Assembly (NCBI RefSeq): GCF_015668515.1
Contig: NZ_JADPFO010000008.1
Span: 17,996 to 81,995 of the forward strand
Length of the DNA stretch: 64,000 bases
Source: Paraclostridium tenue
Lineage (GTDB): Bacteria > Bacillota > Clostridia > Peptostreptococcales > Peptostreptococcaceae
Direction of reading: 5' to 3'
The translations under genes and the position numbers were made by a program. The notes beneath the pieces were generated by a model. It did no database searches. It had not been told where the DNA came from and was given only the letters and a program-made list of their open reading frames with translations. Positions within the stretch are counted from its first letter, which is position 1. Each line of letters starts with the position of its first letter. This document shows, piece by piece, positions 9,262-17,665 of the stretch.

Positions 9262-9287
9262 AAGAGCCGAATTCCAGGCTCTTTTTT
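9262..9287 (+). terminator. spoVG terminator
   Basis: AAGAGCC (9262-9268) pairs with GGCTCTT (9277-9283), then T run to 9287. Confidence 0.9.
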
Positions 9288-9426
9288 ATTTGAATAATAT
9301 GTACTTTTTTACACAAAAATGGTATATTAGTTATTGTAATTGACAAATTGTATACAAAATAAATAGACTAACATATTATAAAATAGATTACTAAAATAAT
9401 TAAAAAAGTTGAAATGGAGTGGGTTT

Positions 9427-10797
9427 ATGAATTTTAAAGCTATAATCCTAGCAGCAGGAAAAGGAACAAGAATGAAGTCAAGTTTACCAAAGGTAGTACA
9501 CAAAGTGTGTGGAAGAGAAATGGTAAACCATGTTATAAATGTATCTAAAAATTCAGGTGTTAGTGAAATAGTTGCAATCTTGGGTCATGAAAGTGAAGTA
9601 GTTCAAGGTGTATTACCTGAAGAAACTAAGATAGCTATGCAAACTGAACAATTAGGAACAGGTCATGCAGTTATGATGGCTAAAGAACATATATCAGAAA
9701 ATGATACTATAGTTGTATTATGTGGTGATACTCCTTTAGTAAATTCAGATACACTAGAAAATTTATTTAAATATCATTTAGATAATGGATATCATGCAAC
9801 TGTTTTAACAACAAAGGTAGATAACCCAACTGGATATGGAAGAATAATAAGAGATGAAAATGAAGATTTATTAAAGATAGTAGAGCAAAAAGATGCTAAT
9901 GAAGAAGAAAAATTAGTAAATGAAATAAACTCAGGTATATACTGTTTCAATGGAAAAAGTTTAAAAGAAGCTTTATCAAAGATAAACAATAATAATGCTC
10001 AAGGAGAGTATTATTTAACTGATACAATAGAGATAATGAGAGAGAATTCATTAAAAGTTGGAGCATTTAATGGTGCTACAATAGAAGAATTAATGGGTGT
10101 TAACTCAAGAGTAGAATTAGCCAAAGCAGAAGAAATAATGAGAAGAAAAATAAATACTATGCACATGGTTAATGGTGTAACTATAATAGATGTAAATCAC
10201 ACATATATAGAAGCTGATGTAAAAATAGGAAATGATACAATAATATATCCTGGAGCTATGCTAAAAGGAAACACTGTTATAGGAAGTAATTGTGTTATAG
10301 GTATGAATTCATGTATATCAAATTCAACAATAGGTGATGATACAGAGGTAGAAAGTTCTACTATAATAGATAGTAAAGTAGGTAATAATACTAAAGTAGG
10401 TCCGTATGCATACTTAAGACCAAAAAGTAATATAGGAAACAATGTTAAAATAGGAGACTTTGTAGAAGTTAAAAACGCGACTATAGAAGATAATTCTAAA
10501 GCATCACATCTAACTTACATTGGAGATGCTCATGTAGGAAAGAATGTTAATATAGGGTGTGGAACTGTATTTGTAAACTACGATGGAAAAAATAAATTTA
10601 AATCAGTAGTAAAAGATGGGGCATTTATAGGATCTAATTCAAACTTAGTTGCTCCAGTTACAGTAGAAGAAAATGGATATGTTGCGACAGGGTCGACAAT
10701 AACTCATGATGTACCAGCTGGAGCTTTAGCAGTAGCTAGAGAAAGACAAGTAGTAAAAGAAGGCTGGGTAGAGAAAAAGAATAAAAAAAATAAATAA
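9427..10797 (+). CDS. glmU: Bifunctional UDP-N-acetylglucosamine pyrophosphorylase / GlcN-1-P acetyltransferase
   Basis: 456 aa. It makes UDP-GlcNAc for peptidoglycan and other polymers. The N-terminal uridylyltransferase domain opens with AIILAAGKGTRMKS. The C-terminal half is a left-handed beta helix of hexapeptide repeats. The frame can be extended upstream to a TTG at 9409, but GGAGTGGG at 9416-9423 serves ATG 9427, which also gives the usual length. Order spoVG-glmU-prs is conserved in Firmicutes. Confidence 0.96.
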   Translation: MNFKAIILAAGKGTRMKSSLPKVVHKVCGREMVNHVINVSKNSGVSEIVAILGHESEVVQGVLPEETKIAMQTEQLGTGHAVMMAKEHISENDTIVVLCGDTPLVNSDTLENLFKYHLDNGYHATVLTTKVDNPTGYGRIIRDENEDLLKIVEQKDANEEEKLVNEINSGIYCFNGKSLKEALSKINNNNAQGEYYLTDTIEIMRENSLKVGAFNGATIEELMGVNSRVELAKAEEIMRRKINTMHMVNGVTIIDVNHTYIEADVKIGNDTIIYPGAMLKGNTVIGSNCVIGMNSCISNSTIGDDTEVESSTIIDSKVGNNTKVGPYAYLRPKSNIGNNVKIGDFVEVKNATIEDNSKASHLTYIGDAHVGKNVNIGCGTVFVNYDGKNKFKSVVKDGAFIGSNSNLVAPVTVEENGYVATGSTITHDVPAGALAVARERQVVKEGWVEKKNKKNK

Positions 10798-10815
10798 TTT
10801 TTTAAGTTAGACTTT

Positions 10816-10848
10816 AACGTAAATATAGCTTTTGGCTATATTTACGTT
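10816..10848 (+). terminator. Long hairpin between glmU and prs, weak T-tract
   Basis: AACGTAAATATAGC (10816-10829) pairs perfectly with GCTATATTTACGTT (10835-10848), but only a poor T-tract follows. It may be a partial terminator or an mRNA-stabilising stem that still lets glmU transcripts reach prs. Confidence 0.55.
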
Positions 10849-10891
10849 TAAATATAAATATTTTCTTTAACAAAATTTTCGGGAGGTAATT

Positions 10892-11845
10892 ATGAATACT
10901 AGCGGAAGCGAAATTAAAATAATTGCAGGAAATGCGTCGAAAGAGTTAGCTCAAAAAGTAGCTGATTACATAGGTGTACCAATGGCTAAGTGTGAAGTTG
11001 GCACATTTAGTGATGGCGAAATATCTGTAAATATAAGTGAAACAGTAAGAGGATGTGATGTCTTCGTAATACAATCAACTAATAGTCCAGTAAATGATAA
11101 TTTAATGGAATTATTAATAATGATAGATGCATTAAGAAGAGCATCTGCAGGAAGAGTAACTGCTGTTATACCATACTATGGATATGCAAGACAAGACAGA
11201 AAGGCTAAGGCTAGAGATCCAATCACAGCTAAATTAGTTGCTAACTTAATAACTGCAGCAGGAGCAGACAGAGTTTTAACAATGGATTTACATGCAGCTC
11301 AAATACAAGGATACTTTGATATACCACTAGATCACTTACAAGGTGGAAAAATATTAGCAGATTATTTCAATACTAAAAACATTGAAGATTTAGTAGTAGT
11401 TTCACCTGACTTAGGAAGTGTTACAAGATCTAGAAAATTTGCTAATGACTTAAATGGAGATGTTCCAATAGCTATAATAGACAAGAGAAGACCAAAAGCT
11501 AACGTATGTGAAGTTATGAACATAATAGGTGAGGTTGAAGGTAAAAATGTTATATTACTAGATGACATGATAGATACTGCTGGAACAATAGTTAATGCTG
11601 CAAATGCTCTTAAAGAGTTTGGTGCTAAAGATGTTTATGCATGTTGTACTCATGGAGTTTTATCAGGTCCAGCTATAGAAAGAATAGAGAATTCAGCTAT
11701 AAGCGAATTAATAGTACTTGATACTATACAACTTCCTGAAGAAAAGAAGATAGACAAAATAAAAATAAAAACAGTAGCTCCTTTATTTGGAGATGCTATA
11801 AAGAAAATATTTGCTAACGAGTCAGTAAGTAAATTATTTAACTAA
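10892..11845 (+). CDS. prs: Ribose-phosphate pyrophosphokinase (PRPP synthase)
   Basis: 317 aa. It makes PRPP from ribose 5-phosphate and ATP for nucleotide, His and Trp synthesis. The ATP-site region [16 protein letters not shown], the metal/flexible loop [14 protein letters not shown] and the PRPP loop [12 protein letters not shown] are present, making this a class I enzyme. The start follows GGGAGGT. A strong terminator follows; in related genomes a type IV pilus operon or ctc/pth comes next. Confidence 0.97.
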   Translation: MNTSGSEIKIIAGNASKELAQKVADYIGVPMAKCEVGTFSDGEISVNISETVRGCDVFVIQSTNSPVNDNLMELLIMIDALRRASAGRVTAVIPYYGYARQDRKAKARDPITAKLVANLITAAGADRVLTMDLHAAQIQGYFDIPLDHLQGGKILADYFNTKNIEDLVVVSPDLGSVTRSRKFANDLNGDVPIAIIDKRRPKANVCEVMNIIGEVEGKNVILLDDMIDTAGTIVNAANALKEFGAKDVYACCTHGVLSGPAIERIENSAISELIVLDTIQLPEEKKIDKIKIKTVAPLFGDAIKKIFANESVSKLFN

Positions 11846-11856
11846 ATATGCGTGTA

Positions 11857-11885
11857 AAAAAGAGACCTTTTATAGGTCTCTTTTT
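11857..11885 (+). terminator. prs terminator
   Basis: AGAGACC (11861-11867) pairs with GGTCTCT (11875-11881), flanked by an A run and TTTTT. It marks the left border of the decayed pilus region. Confidence 0.9.
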
Positions 11886-11911
11886 ATTTGTATTGCTTAG
11901 ATATAAATATA

Positions 11912-12593
11912 GATTATGATTTAGAGAACTATGAATTACTGAGACAAGCTTTAATGAGAGGATGCTTTGAAAGTAAAAACATAATTTTATGGTTAAATAC
12001 TAAAGAAGTTATATAAAAGTCAAATAAAATACCTAAAGGTTATAAAAAGATTTACAAGGTTTTATGAATATAGAAATTAATGAAATAATGTCTTTAGCCA
12101 TAGATTAGCCAGATATTTTTATATGAAGTTACAACTGAAGATGAAGAAGGAATTAAATATTTAGAGCTGATATTAGCAGTAATTTATAATAATGAAGTAG
12201 ATCAGATTATATAAGTTTTAAATTTAAATTAAATAATGAAGTTATTGATACTATAGATACATTATATTTAAGTTTTTTAAAGATAATAGTATATATAGGC
12301 TATTATGGAACGATAGTTGATATATTGTAGGAAAAGTTAATGTTTTTATGAATTATTATTCATCTAGAAATTTTGATAAATCAGTAGATAAGATAGTAAC
12401 TATAGATAAGTTTACTTATAATAAAGACTTGATAAATACCTTTAGAGTGGCTTTTTCAAGTGAAATAGTAAAAGGTATTGAGAATCTTTTTGACATATAT
12501 GTAAGTTATGGTGAAAGGCTTGTTCAAAGAAACAATAAGAATGAAAAAGAAAAAGGTAAAGAACAAAAAACAAATTTAGTAACAATAGAATAA
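11912..12593 (+). pseudogene. pilM: Relic of pilM (type IV pilus inner-membrane platform protein)
   Basis: Several short plus-strand frames, broken by stops and frameshifts, read together like PilM, an FtsA-like ATPase of the pilus platform. Pieces: DYDLENYELLRQALMRG then FESKNIILWLNTKEVI (11912-12013, stop), a frame with INEIMSLAID-stop-PDIFLYEV (12070-12160) and a last intact frame of 81 codons (12348-12593) with YYSSRNFDKSVDKI and VKGIENLFDIYVS. The last matches the PilM C-terminal region as I recall it from clostridia. The N terminus is missing, and pilA, pilB and pilC, expected upstream, are absent. Identification rests on memory of the family plus the downstream pilus genes. Confidence 0.6.
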
Positions 12594-12673
12594 ATTTCAG
12601 GTTCCACAAGAAACGTAGGACAGTTTATATGTGAATTTAATTTAAACATGCAAAACTTGAAACTATAAAAAGG

Positions 12674-13241
12674 ATGAAAATAAATATTAAAAATATAACT
12701 ATATTAGTTTGATTACTATTAGGATTTATTATCTGTGGATACTTTATAATTTATTTTGAATTCACCTAGTTTAACAAAGTAAATAATAATTTAAATATTG
12801 CAAAATCAAAGCTAATAATGATGAATTATATAATTTAAAAAAAGAAGTAAGTGATAAAAGTCAAAAGCTATCATATGATATACAAGAGGCAATGTTTTTA
12901 GTTGAATTATCTAATATTATGAGCAAAATGGAATAGAACTTTTAAATTACAATGTTGAATCTTTTGTGAAATACAAAAATTTTTATGTGATTCCAACAAC
13001 GCTGCAAGTTAGATGAAACTATAGATATATAAGAAAAATGATGTATTATCTAGAATAATAAAAAATGTTACACAAATTCAAAATTTTAATATGGAAGTAT
13101 TTATAAAGAATGAATTAAATAATAAGAGTTCTGACAAACAACAGTTAAACCAAAGATTAAATCCTAAAAAAGAAAATAAACTAAAAGGAAATTTAACAGC
13201 TATATTTAAATTTATAATGTATATGTCTCATTGTCTAATTT
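12674..13241 (+). pseudogene. pilO: Relic of pilN/pilO-like platform gene
   Basis: ATG 12674 opens MKINIKNITILV, then a TGA, then a membrane helix LLLGFIICGYFIIYF, as in PilO or PilN, short bitopic proteins with a coiled coil. Later frames continue with LYNLKKEVSDKSQKLSYDI (coiled coil), NGIELLNYNVES, and NYRYIRKMMYYLE. The last matches the PilO ferredoxin-like domain (usually GxYxxIxxFIxxLE). At least five stops or frame changes occur. Not translatable as one protein. Confidence 0.6.
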
Positions 13242-13328
13242 AAAAATTGAAACAGAAAATCCAAATAATTGGAATTCAGGTAAATTTGATTCTTTTATTA
13301 GTACAACAAACTATATGTATTATATATT

Positions 13329-13508
13329 AAGTTAAATAATAAAGGATTTACTTTTATTGAAGTATTAATTTCGCTTTTTATTGTATCTTTAGTTAGTATG
13401 GAATTTTGTATGATAGTTAATATGAATAATATAGGAAATGCTAAAAATAAAAAAGATATACATGCTATTGATATATTAAAAAATGAAACTGAACATTTAA
13501 CTAAATAA
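13329..13508 (+). pseudogene. Relic minor pilin with intact class III signal, start lost
   Basis: The frame at 13332-13508 reads LNNKGFTFIEVLISLFIV and on to 58 codons. Lys-Gly followed by Phe-Thr-x-Ile-Glu is the prepilin peptidase site with Glu at +5, then the hydrophobic helix of type IV pilins. No ATG, GTG or TTG with a ribosome site is found just upstream, and the frame stops after only about 50 mature residues. In C. difficile a minor pilin gene sits at this place between pilO and pilK (pilV/pilU). A further in-frame scrap, VVKFILDFSKRVVSIKYKS (about 13640-13700), may be the end of a pilin. Confidence 0.7.
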
Positions 13509-13721
13509 ATAAAAGTAGAAAAAATTAAATTACAATAAGCTGGTACATATAATTCACCTAAATATAGTTAAATATGAGATATAGAAAATACAAAAATAAG
13601 CAATAAGTAAAATATCTTTATTTATACTATATAGATATGGTAGTTAAGTTTATATTAGATTTTAGCAAAAGGGTTGTGAGCATTAAGTACAAAAGTACTT
13701 GTTAAGGAGAGAGTCTAAGAT

Positions 13722-14470
13722 ATGAAAGTCAAGAATAAACTAACAAGTAAAAACGACTCTGCAATGATACTAGCTATTAAAATAATAATATTAGCTAGTA
13801 TCATATTATTATTTTAATACTTTTCAAATAGATTCTAAGTCAAATTAAGAATACTAAAAATACTCAAAATGTAATAAAGGCTGATTATAATGTCCAAGGA
13901 AATATTTAAGAATGAGTATGTGATTTTTTATCAAAACAAGTATCTGTAATAATGGGAATCAATCTACTTAAGATTCTGATAATAAATTAAAATATGAAGT
14001 GAACCAAAGTATTGTTTATAGAGGATTAACAGATATAAAAGCCAATTTATTAGAATTTTAAATTATAAATAAGTAAATACAGATGCCTGATAAGAATTTG
14101 AATGAAATTTTAAGGAGTTGTGAATTAAAAGAAAATAATCTACCTAGGGCTAAATAACTTATAAAAATACTCATAGAGCAATCTAAAAATAATAATACAT
14201 TAAATAAATCCAATTTATATGGTATGCATGAAAATATTTAATATAAAATTGCCTATGATCAGGATATTTCAACAGATATAAATAACTTAATTTATAAAAT
14301 AATAATTCAACAAGTGAGTATAAAAGAGGATTTAAGAGATCAAGAATTTATAAATCAAAATGAAGATAAAGCAGTAAAACATTTAGAAAAAACAACAAAT
14401 CTTTTAAATAGGGTAAATATATGTTTGGGAAAACAAATTACTATAAATAGTAGTTTGAAAAAGGAGAATT
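13722..14470 (+). pseudogene. Relic of pilK-like minor pilin gene
   Basis: ATG 13722 after AAGGAGAG (13704-13711) reads MKVKNKLTSKNDSAMILAIK and a hydrophobic stretch, stopping at 13815. The SAMILA motif resembles the N terminus of PilK/PilX-type pilins (GSAxxLAL). Further plus-strand scraps with stops between them reach the pilT start, ending in EKTTNLLNRVNICLGKQ (about 14390-14440). pilK lies directly upstream of pilT in C. difficile. At least eight stops interrupt it. Confidence 0.5.
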
Positions 14471-14473
14471 TTT

Positions 14474-15535
14474 ATGGGAATTTTTAGTGTGTTAAAAATA
14501 GCTGTTGAGTTAGGGGCATCAGATATACATATAACAACAGATTGTGAACCCATAGCTAGAACAAAAGGGAAGTTTGTTAAATTATCAGATAAACTACTTA
14601 CAAAAGAAGATACAAAAGAAATGGTAAAAGAATTGGCAGGACAAAAAAATTTTGAAAGACTTAAAAAACAAGGAGAGTGTGACTTTTCCGTGGCAATAGA
14701 AAATGGAGAGAGATTTAGGGTAAATGCATATAAACAAAAAGGAAATTATGCAATAGCAATAAGAACAATAACATCTGAAATCCCATCTTTTAAAACATTA
14801 GGATTACCAGAAGTAATAAGTAAATTTATCGAAAAAGAAAAAGGATTAGTATTAGTTACAGGACCTACTGGAAGTGGTAAAAGTACAACTTTAGCAAGCT
14901 TAATAGATATAATAAACGAAAAGCAACAAAAACATATAATAACTTTGGAAGATCCAATAGAATATGTGCATTATCATAAAACTAGTATAATATCACAAAG
15001 AGAAATTGGAAATGATACTGAAAGTTTTAATACGGCATTGAAATCGATTCTTCGCCAAGATCCAGATGTGATTCTTATAGGAGAAATGAGGGATCCAGAA
15101 ACTGTATCTATAGCATTAACTGCAGCTGAGACTGGACATTTAGTATTTTCAACTCTACATACTGTAGGTGCTGTCAAAACTATAGATAGAATAGTTGATA
15201 TGTTTCCTACGGATCAACAGCAACAGATAAAAACTCAATTATCGACTGTATGTGAAGGTGTAATTTCACAACAACTTATACCTACTATAGATGGAAGAAA
15301 TAGAGTTGTCGCAGTTGAGGTAATGATTACTACGCCAGCTATAAGAAACTTAATAAGAGAATCAAAAACATATCAGATACCAAACATGATACAAACGGGT
15401 GCAAAACTAGGTATGAAATCAATGGATCAAGAACTTGTTAATTTATTTAGGCAGGGTAAGATATCAAGGGAAAGTGTATTAAGTAGGTGTAGTGACTTTG
15501 AATATACTAATAGATTAATTGGTGGTGTATATTAA
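14474..15535 (+). CDS. pilT: Twitching motility ATPase PilT
   Basis: 353 aa, intact. This hexameric ATPase depolymerises type IV pili (retraction). Walker A GPTGSGKS (130-137), Asp box ITLEDPIEYVH (156-166), Walker B DVILIGEMRDPE (198-209), His box GHLVFSTLHT (221-230) and the PilT-specific AIRNLIRE motif (289-296) are all present. The ATG follows AAAAAGGAGAA. It overlaps the next gene by TAATG. Unlike the decayed genes upstream, no key residue is missing. Confidence 0.96.
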   Translation: MGIFSVLKIAVELGASDIHITTDCEPIARTKGKFVKLSDKLLTKEDTKEMVKELAGQKNFERLKKQGECDFSVAIENGERFRVNAYKQKGNYAIAIRTITSEIPSFKTLGLPEVISKFIEKEKGLVLVTGPTGSGKSTTLASLIDIINEKQQKHIITLEDPIEYVHYHKTSIISQREIGNDTESFNTALKSILRQDPDVILIGEMRDPETVSIALTAAETGHLVFSTLHTVGAVKTIDRIVDMFPTDQQQQIKTQLSTVCEGVISQQLIPTIDGRNRVVAVEVMITTPAIRNLIRESKTYQIPNMIQTGAKLGMKSMDQELVNLFRQGKISRESVLSRCSDFEYTNRLIGGVY

Positions 15536-16314
15536 TGGACATGTATTTTACAGTACTGGTATTTATAATGGGAGTAATATTTGGGAGTTTTTATAATGTA
15601 TGCATATATCGTATACCTAATAAGCAATCAATAGTTAATCCGCCATCGCATTGCTATAGATGTAATACAAGATTAAAGCCCATAGATTTAGTTCCTATTC
15701 TTGGTTGGGGTTTCTTAAAAGGAAAATGTAGATATTGTAAAGAAAAAATATCACCAAGATATACAATAGTAGAAATTATAACTGGAATACTATTTACACT
15801 TATATATATAACTTTTGAATATAAATTTATTACAATATATTATATGTTTTTAACATCATTACTTATAATAATTACTTTTATAGATTTAGATTGTTACATA
15901 ATACCAGATATATTAGTTCTAATAGGAAGCATAACTGCATTGTTAGTGAATTTTTTAGGGTATGGAATACCGTTTATTGATGCAATAAAGGGATCTATAT
16001 TTACAGGTGGAGGATTATTAGTACTGACCTTAATCATAGAATATATATTAAAGAAAGAAGTAATAGGTGGCGAAGGTATAAAACTATTTGTAATGATAGG
16101 GTTATTTCTAGGAACAAAGTTATCGTTACTGACCTTGTTACTTAGCATATATATTGGAGGAGCATATGGGATAATATTTATAGTTTATAATAAAATAAAA
16201 AATAAGAGATTTAATTCTATGATTCCATTTGGACCTTTCATATCATTAGCAACAGTAATATCGATGTTATATGGTAATCAGATAATAGATTTTTATATAA
16301 AAACATTTTTATAA
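15535..16314 (+). CDS. Prepilin peptidase with zinc domain but lacking the second catalytic Asp
   Basis: 259 aa, A24 family, polytopic membrane protein. The N-terminal FGSFYNVCIYRIP and two CxxC pairs (Cys40/43, Cys65/68) form the zinc/methylase domain. The first catalytic region FIDLDCYIIPD (115-125) is intact. The second site should read GxGD; here codons 16066-16077 give GGEG followed by IKL, so the aspartate is absent, as if one codon were lost from GGEGD. Start ATG overlaps the pilT stop. It probably cannot cleave prepilins alone; N-methylation could remain. Corresponds in position to C. difficile pilD. Confidence 0.85.
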   Translation: MDMYFTVLVFIMGVIFGSFYNVCIYRIPNKQSIVNPPSHCYRCNTRLKPIDLVPILGWGFLKGKCRYCKEKISPRYTIVEIITGILFTLIYITFEYKFITIYYMFLTSLLIIITFIDLDCYIIPDILVLIGSITALLVNFLGYGIPFIDAIKGSIFTGGGLLVLTLIIEYILKKEVIGGEGIKLFVMIGLFLGTKLSLLTLLLSIYIGGAYGIIFIVYNKIKNKRFNSMIPFGPFISLATVISMLYGNQIIDFYIKTFL

Positions 16315-16316
16315 GA

Positions 16317-16354
16317 AATAACCTATGGGCTGTATGCTTATAGGTTATTATTTT
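16317..16354 (+). terminator. Terminator of the pilT-prepilin peptidase unit
   Basis: AATAACCTAT (16317-16326) pairs with ATAGGTTATT (16340-16349), followed by ATTTT. The loop is 13 nt. Confidence 0.75.
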
Positions 16355-16424
16355 AAACTATAATAGGACTATAATTTATTGAGTTTGTTAATAATTTAAA
16401 TATCCTACTATGAGTATTTAAATT

Positions 16425-17030
16425 ATGATACAAATAATATTATTAAGTTTTTTAATGGTACAATTAGTACAATTTTCAATAAAAGAATTATTTGAAATAA
16501 AAATAAATGAAGATAAATTTGCAGAAATATTATATATAATAACTCCAGTAATAATATTAATGTTATACGTGAAACTAGGTTTTAATGAAGAATTTTTTAG
16601 ATATTCATTACTAGTGTGTTTTTTAGTGGTAATATCTATAATAGACTATTATACAATGTATATATACGATATAACTATAATTAGTGGTATAATAATTCAA
16701 GGAATTATATTGTTATTGACAAAGGATAATATAATATATCATATAATAGGATTAGCATTTGGATTTATTATTCCTTATATAATGGTTAAACTAACAAAAG
16801 GTGTAGGCTCAGGAGATATAGGAGTCTATACTTTGTGTTGTTTTTGTATAGGGATAGAAAAAAGTGTATATATGATACCTATATCTTTTATAATAGGAAG
16901 TATTTATGGAGTTTACTTATTATTATTTAAGAAAAAATCAAAAAATTCATATATGCCATTTGCACCTTGTATATTTTTAGCAACAACATTCGTAATACTA
17001 TCACAACAAAACTTTATATTTAATATATGA
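16425..17030 (+). CDS. Short prepilin peptidase (catalytic domain only)
   Basis: 201 aa, six or so membrane helices. It lacks the N-terminal CxxC zinc/methylase domain. It keeps an aspartate in IIDYYTMYIYD (Asp74) and a full GSGD motif (128-131), the two parts of the A24 aspartyl protease site. So it has what the upstream paralogue lacks, and the reverse. No convincing ribosome site precedes ATG 16425. Position matches the second pilD gene of the C. difficile cluster. Confidence 0.82.
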   Translation: MIQIILLSFLMVQLVQFSIKELFEIKINEDKFAEILYIITPVIILMLYVKLGFNEEFFRYSLLVCFLVVISIIDYYTMYIYDITIISGIIIQGIILLLTKDNIIYHIIGLAFGFIIPYIMVKLTKGVGSGDIGVYTLCCFCIGIEKSVYMIPISFIIGSIYGVYLLLFKKKSKNSYMPFAPCIFLATTFVILSQQNFIFNI

Positions 17031-17084
17031 AATTTTAAAAATTTAATTTATAAGAAATAATAACAAGTAAAGGGAGGAATGAAA

Positions 17085-17645
17085 ATGTACGTAATAGTAG
17101 GATTAGGAAATCCAGGTAAACAATACGAGCATACAAGACATAACGTTGGATTTGATGTTATAGATATTTTGGCAAAGGAATATGGCATAAGCGTAACGAA
17201 AATAAAACATAAGGCACTTATAGGTGAAGGTAGAGTAGGAAATGAAAAAGTTTTACTAGTAAAGCCCCAGACATATATGAATTTAAGTGGAGAAACACTA
17301 ATAGATATATACAATTATTATAAAGTAGACTCTAATAATATAGTTGTCATATATGATGATATAGATTTAGATGTCGGAAAAATAAGAATAAGAAAAAAAG
17401 GTAGTGGTGGAACTCATAATGGAATGAGATCTATATTAAAGTGCCTAGGAACTAATGAATTTCCAAGAGTAAGAGTTGGGGTATCAAAACCTAGACCAGG
17501 ACAAGATTTAGCAGATTTTGTTTTATCTAGATTTAGGAAAGAAGAATCATCAGATATTCAAGATGGATTAGAAAAAGCAGCTAAGTCTGTAGATTGTATA
17601 ATAAGAGAAAATATAGATTTATCAATGAATAAATATAATGGTTAG
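17085..17645 (+). CDS. pth: Peptidyl-tRNA hydrolase
   Basis: 186 aa. It releases tRNA from prematurely dropped peptidyl-t[26 protein letters not shown] holds the catalytic His (in TRHNVG) and Asn. [13 protein letters not shown] and [14 protein letters not shown] (catalytic Asp) follow. GGGAGG at 17072-17077 is 7 bases from ATG 17085 but only 1 from the earlier ATG at 17079, so the later start is chosen. In Bacillus this gene is spoVC and precedes mfd, as here. Confidence 0.96.
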   Translation: MYVIVGLGNPGKQYEHTRHNVGFDVIDILAKEYGISVTKIKHKALIGEGRVGNEKVLLVKPQTYMNLSGETLIDIYNYYKVDSNNIVVIYDDIDLDVGKIRIRKKGSGGTHNGMRSILKCLGTNEFPRVRVGVSKPRPGQDLADFVLSRFRKEESSDIQDGLEKAAKSVDCIIRENIDLSMNKYNG

Positions 17646-17665
17646 TTTATAAGGGGGGTTAGAAT

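Noticed and set aside
12348..12593. 81-codon open frame that could be called a separate small gene
   Set aside because: No ribosome site before its ATG, and its sequence continues the PilM-like pieces upstream; treated as part of the pilM relic.
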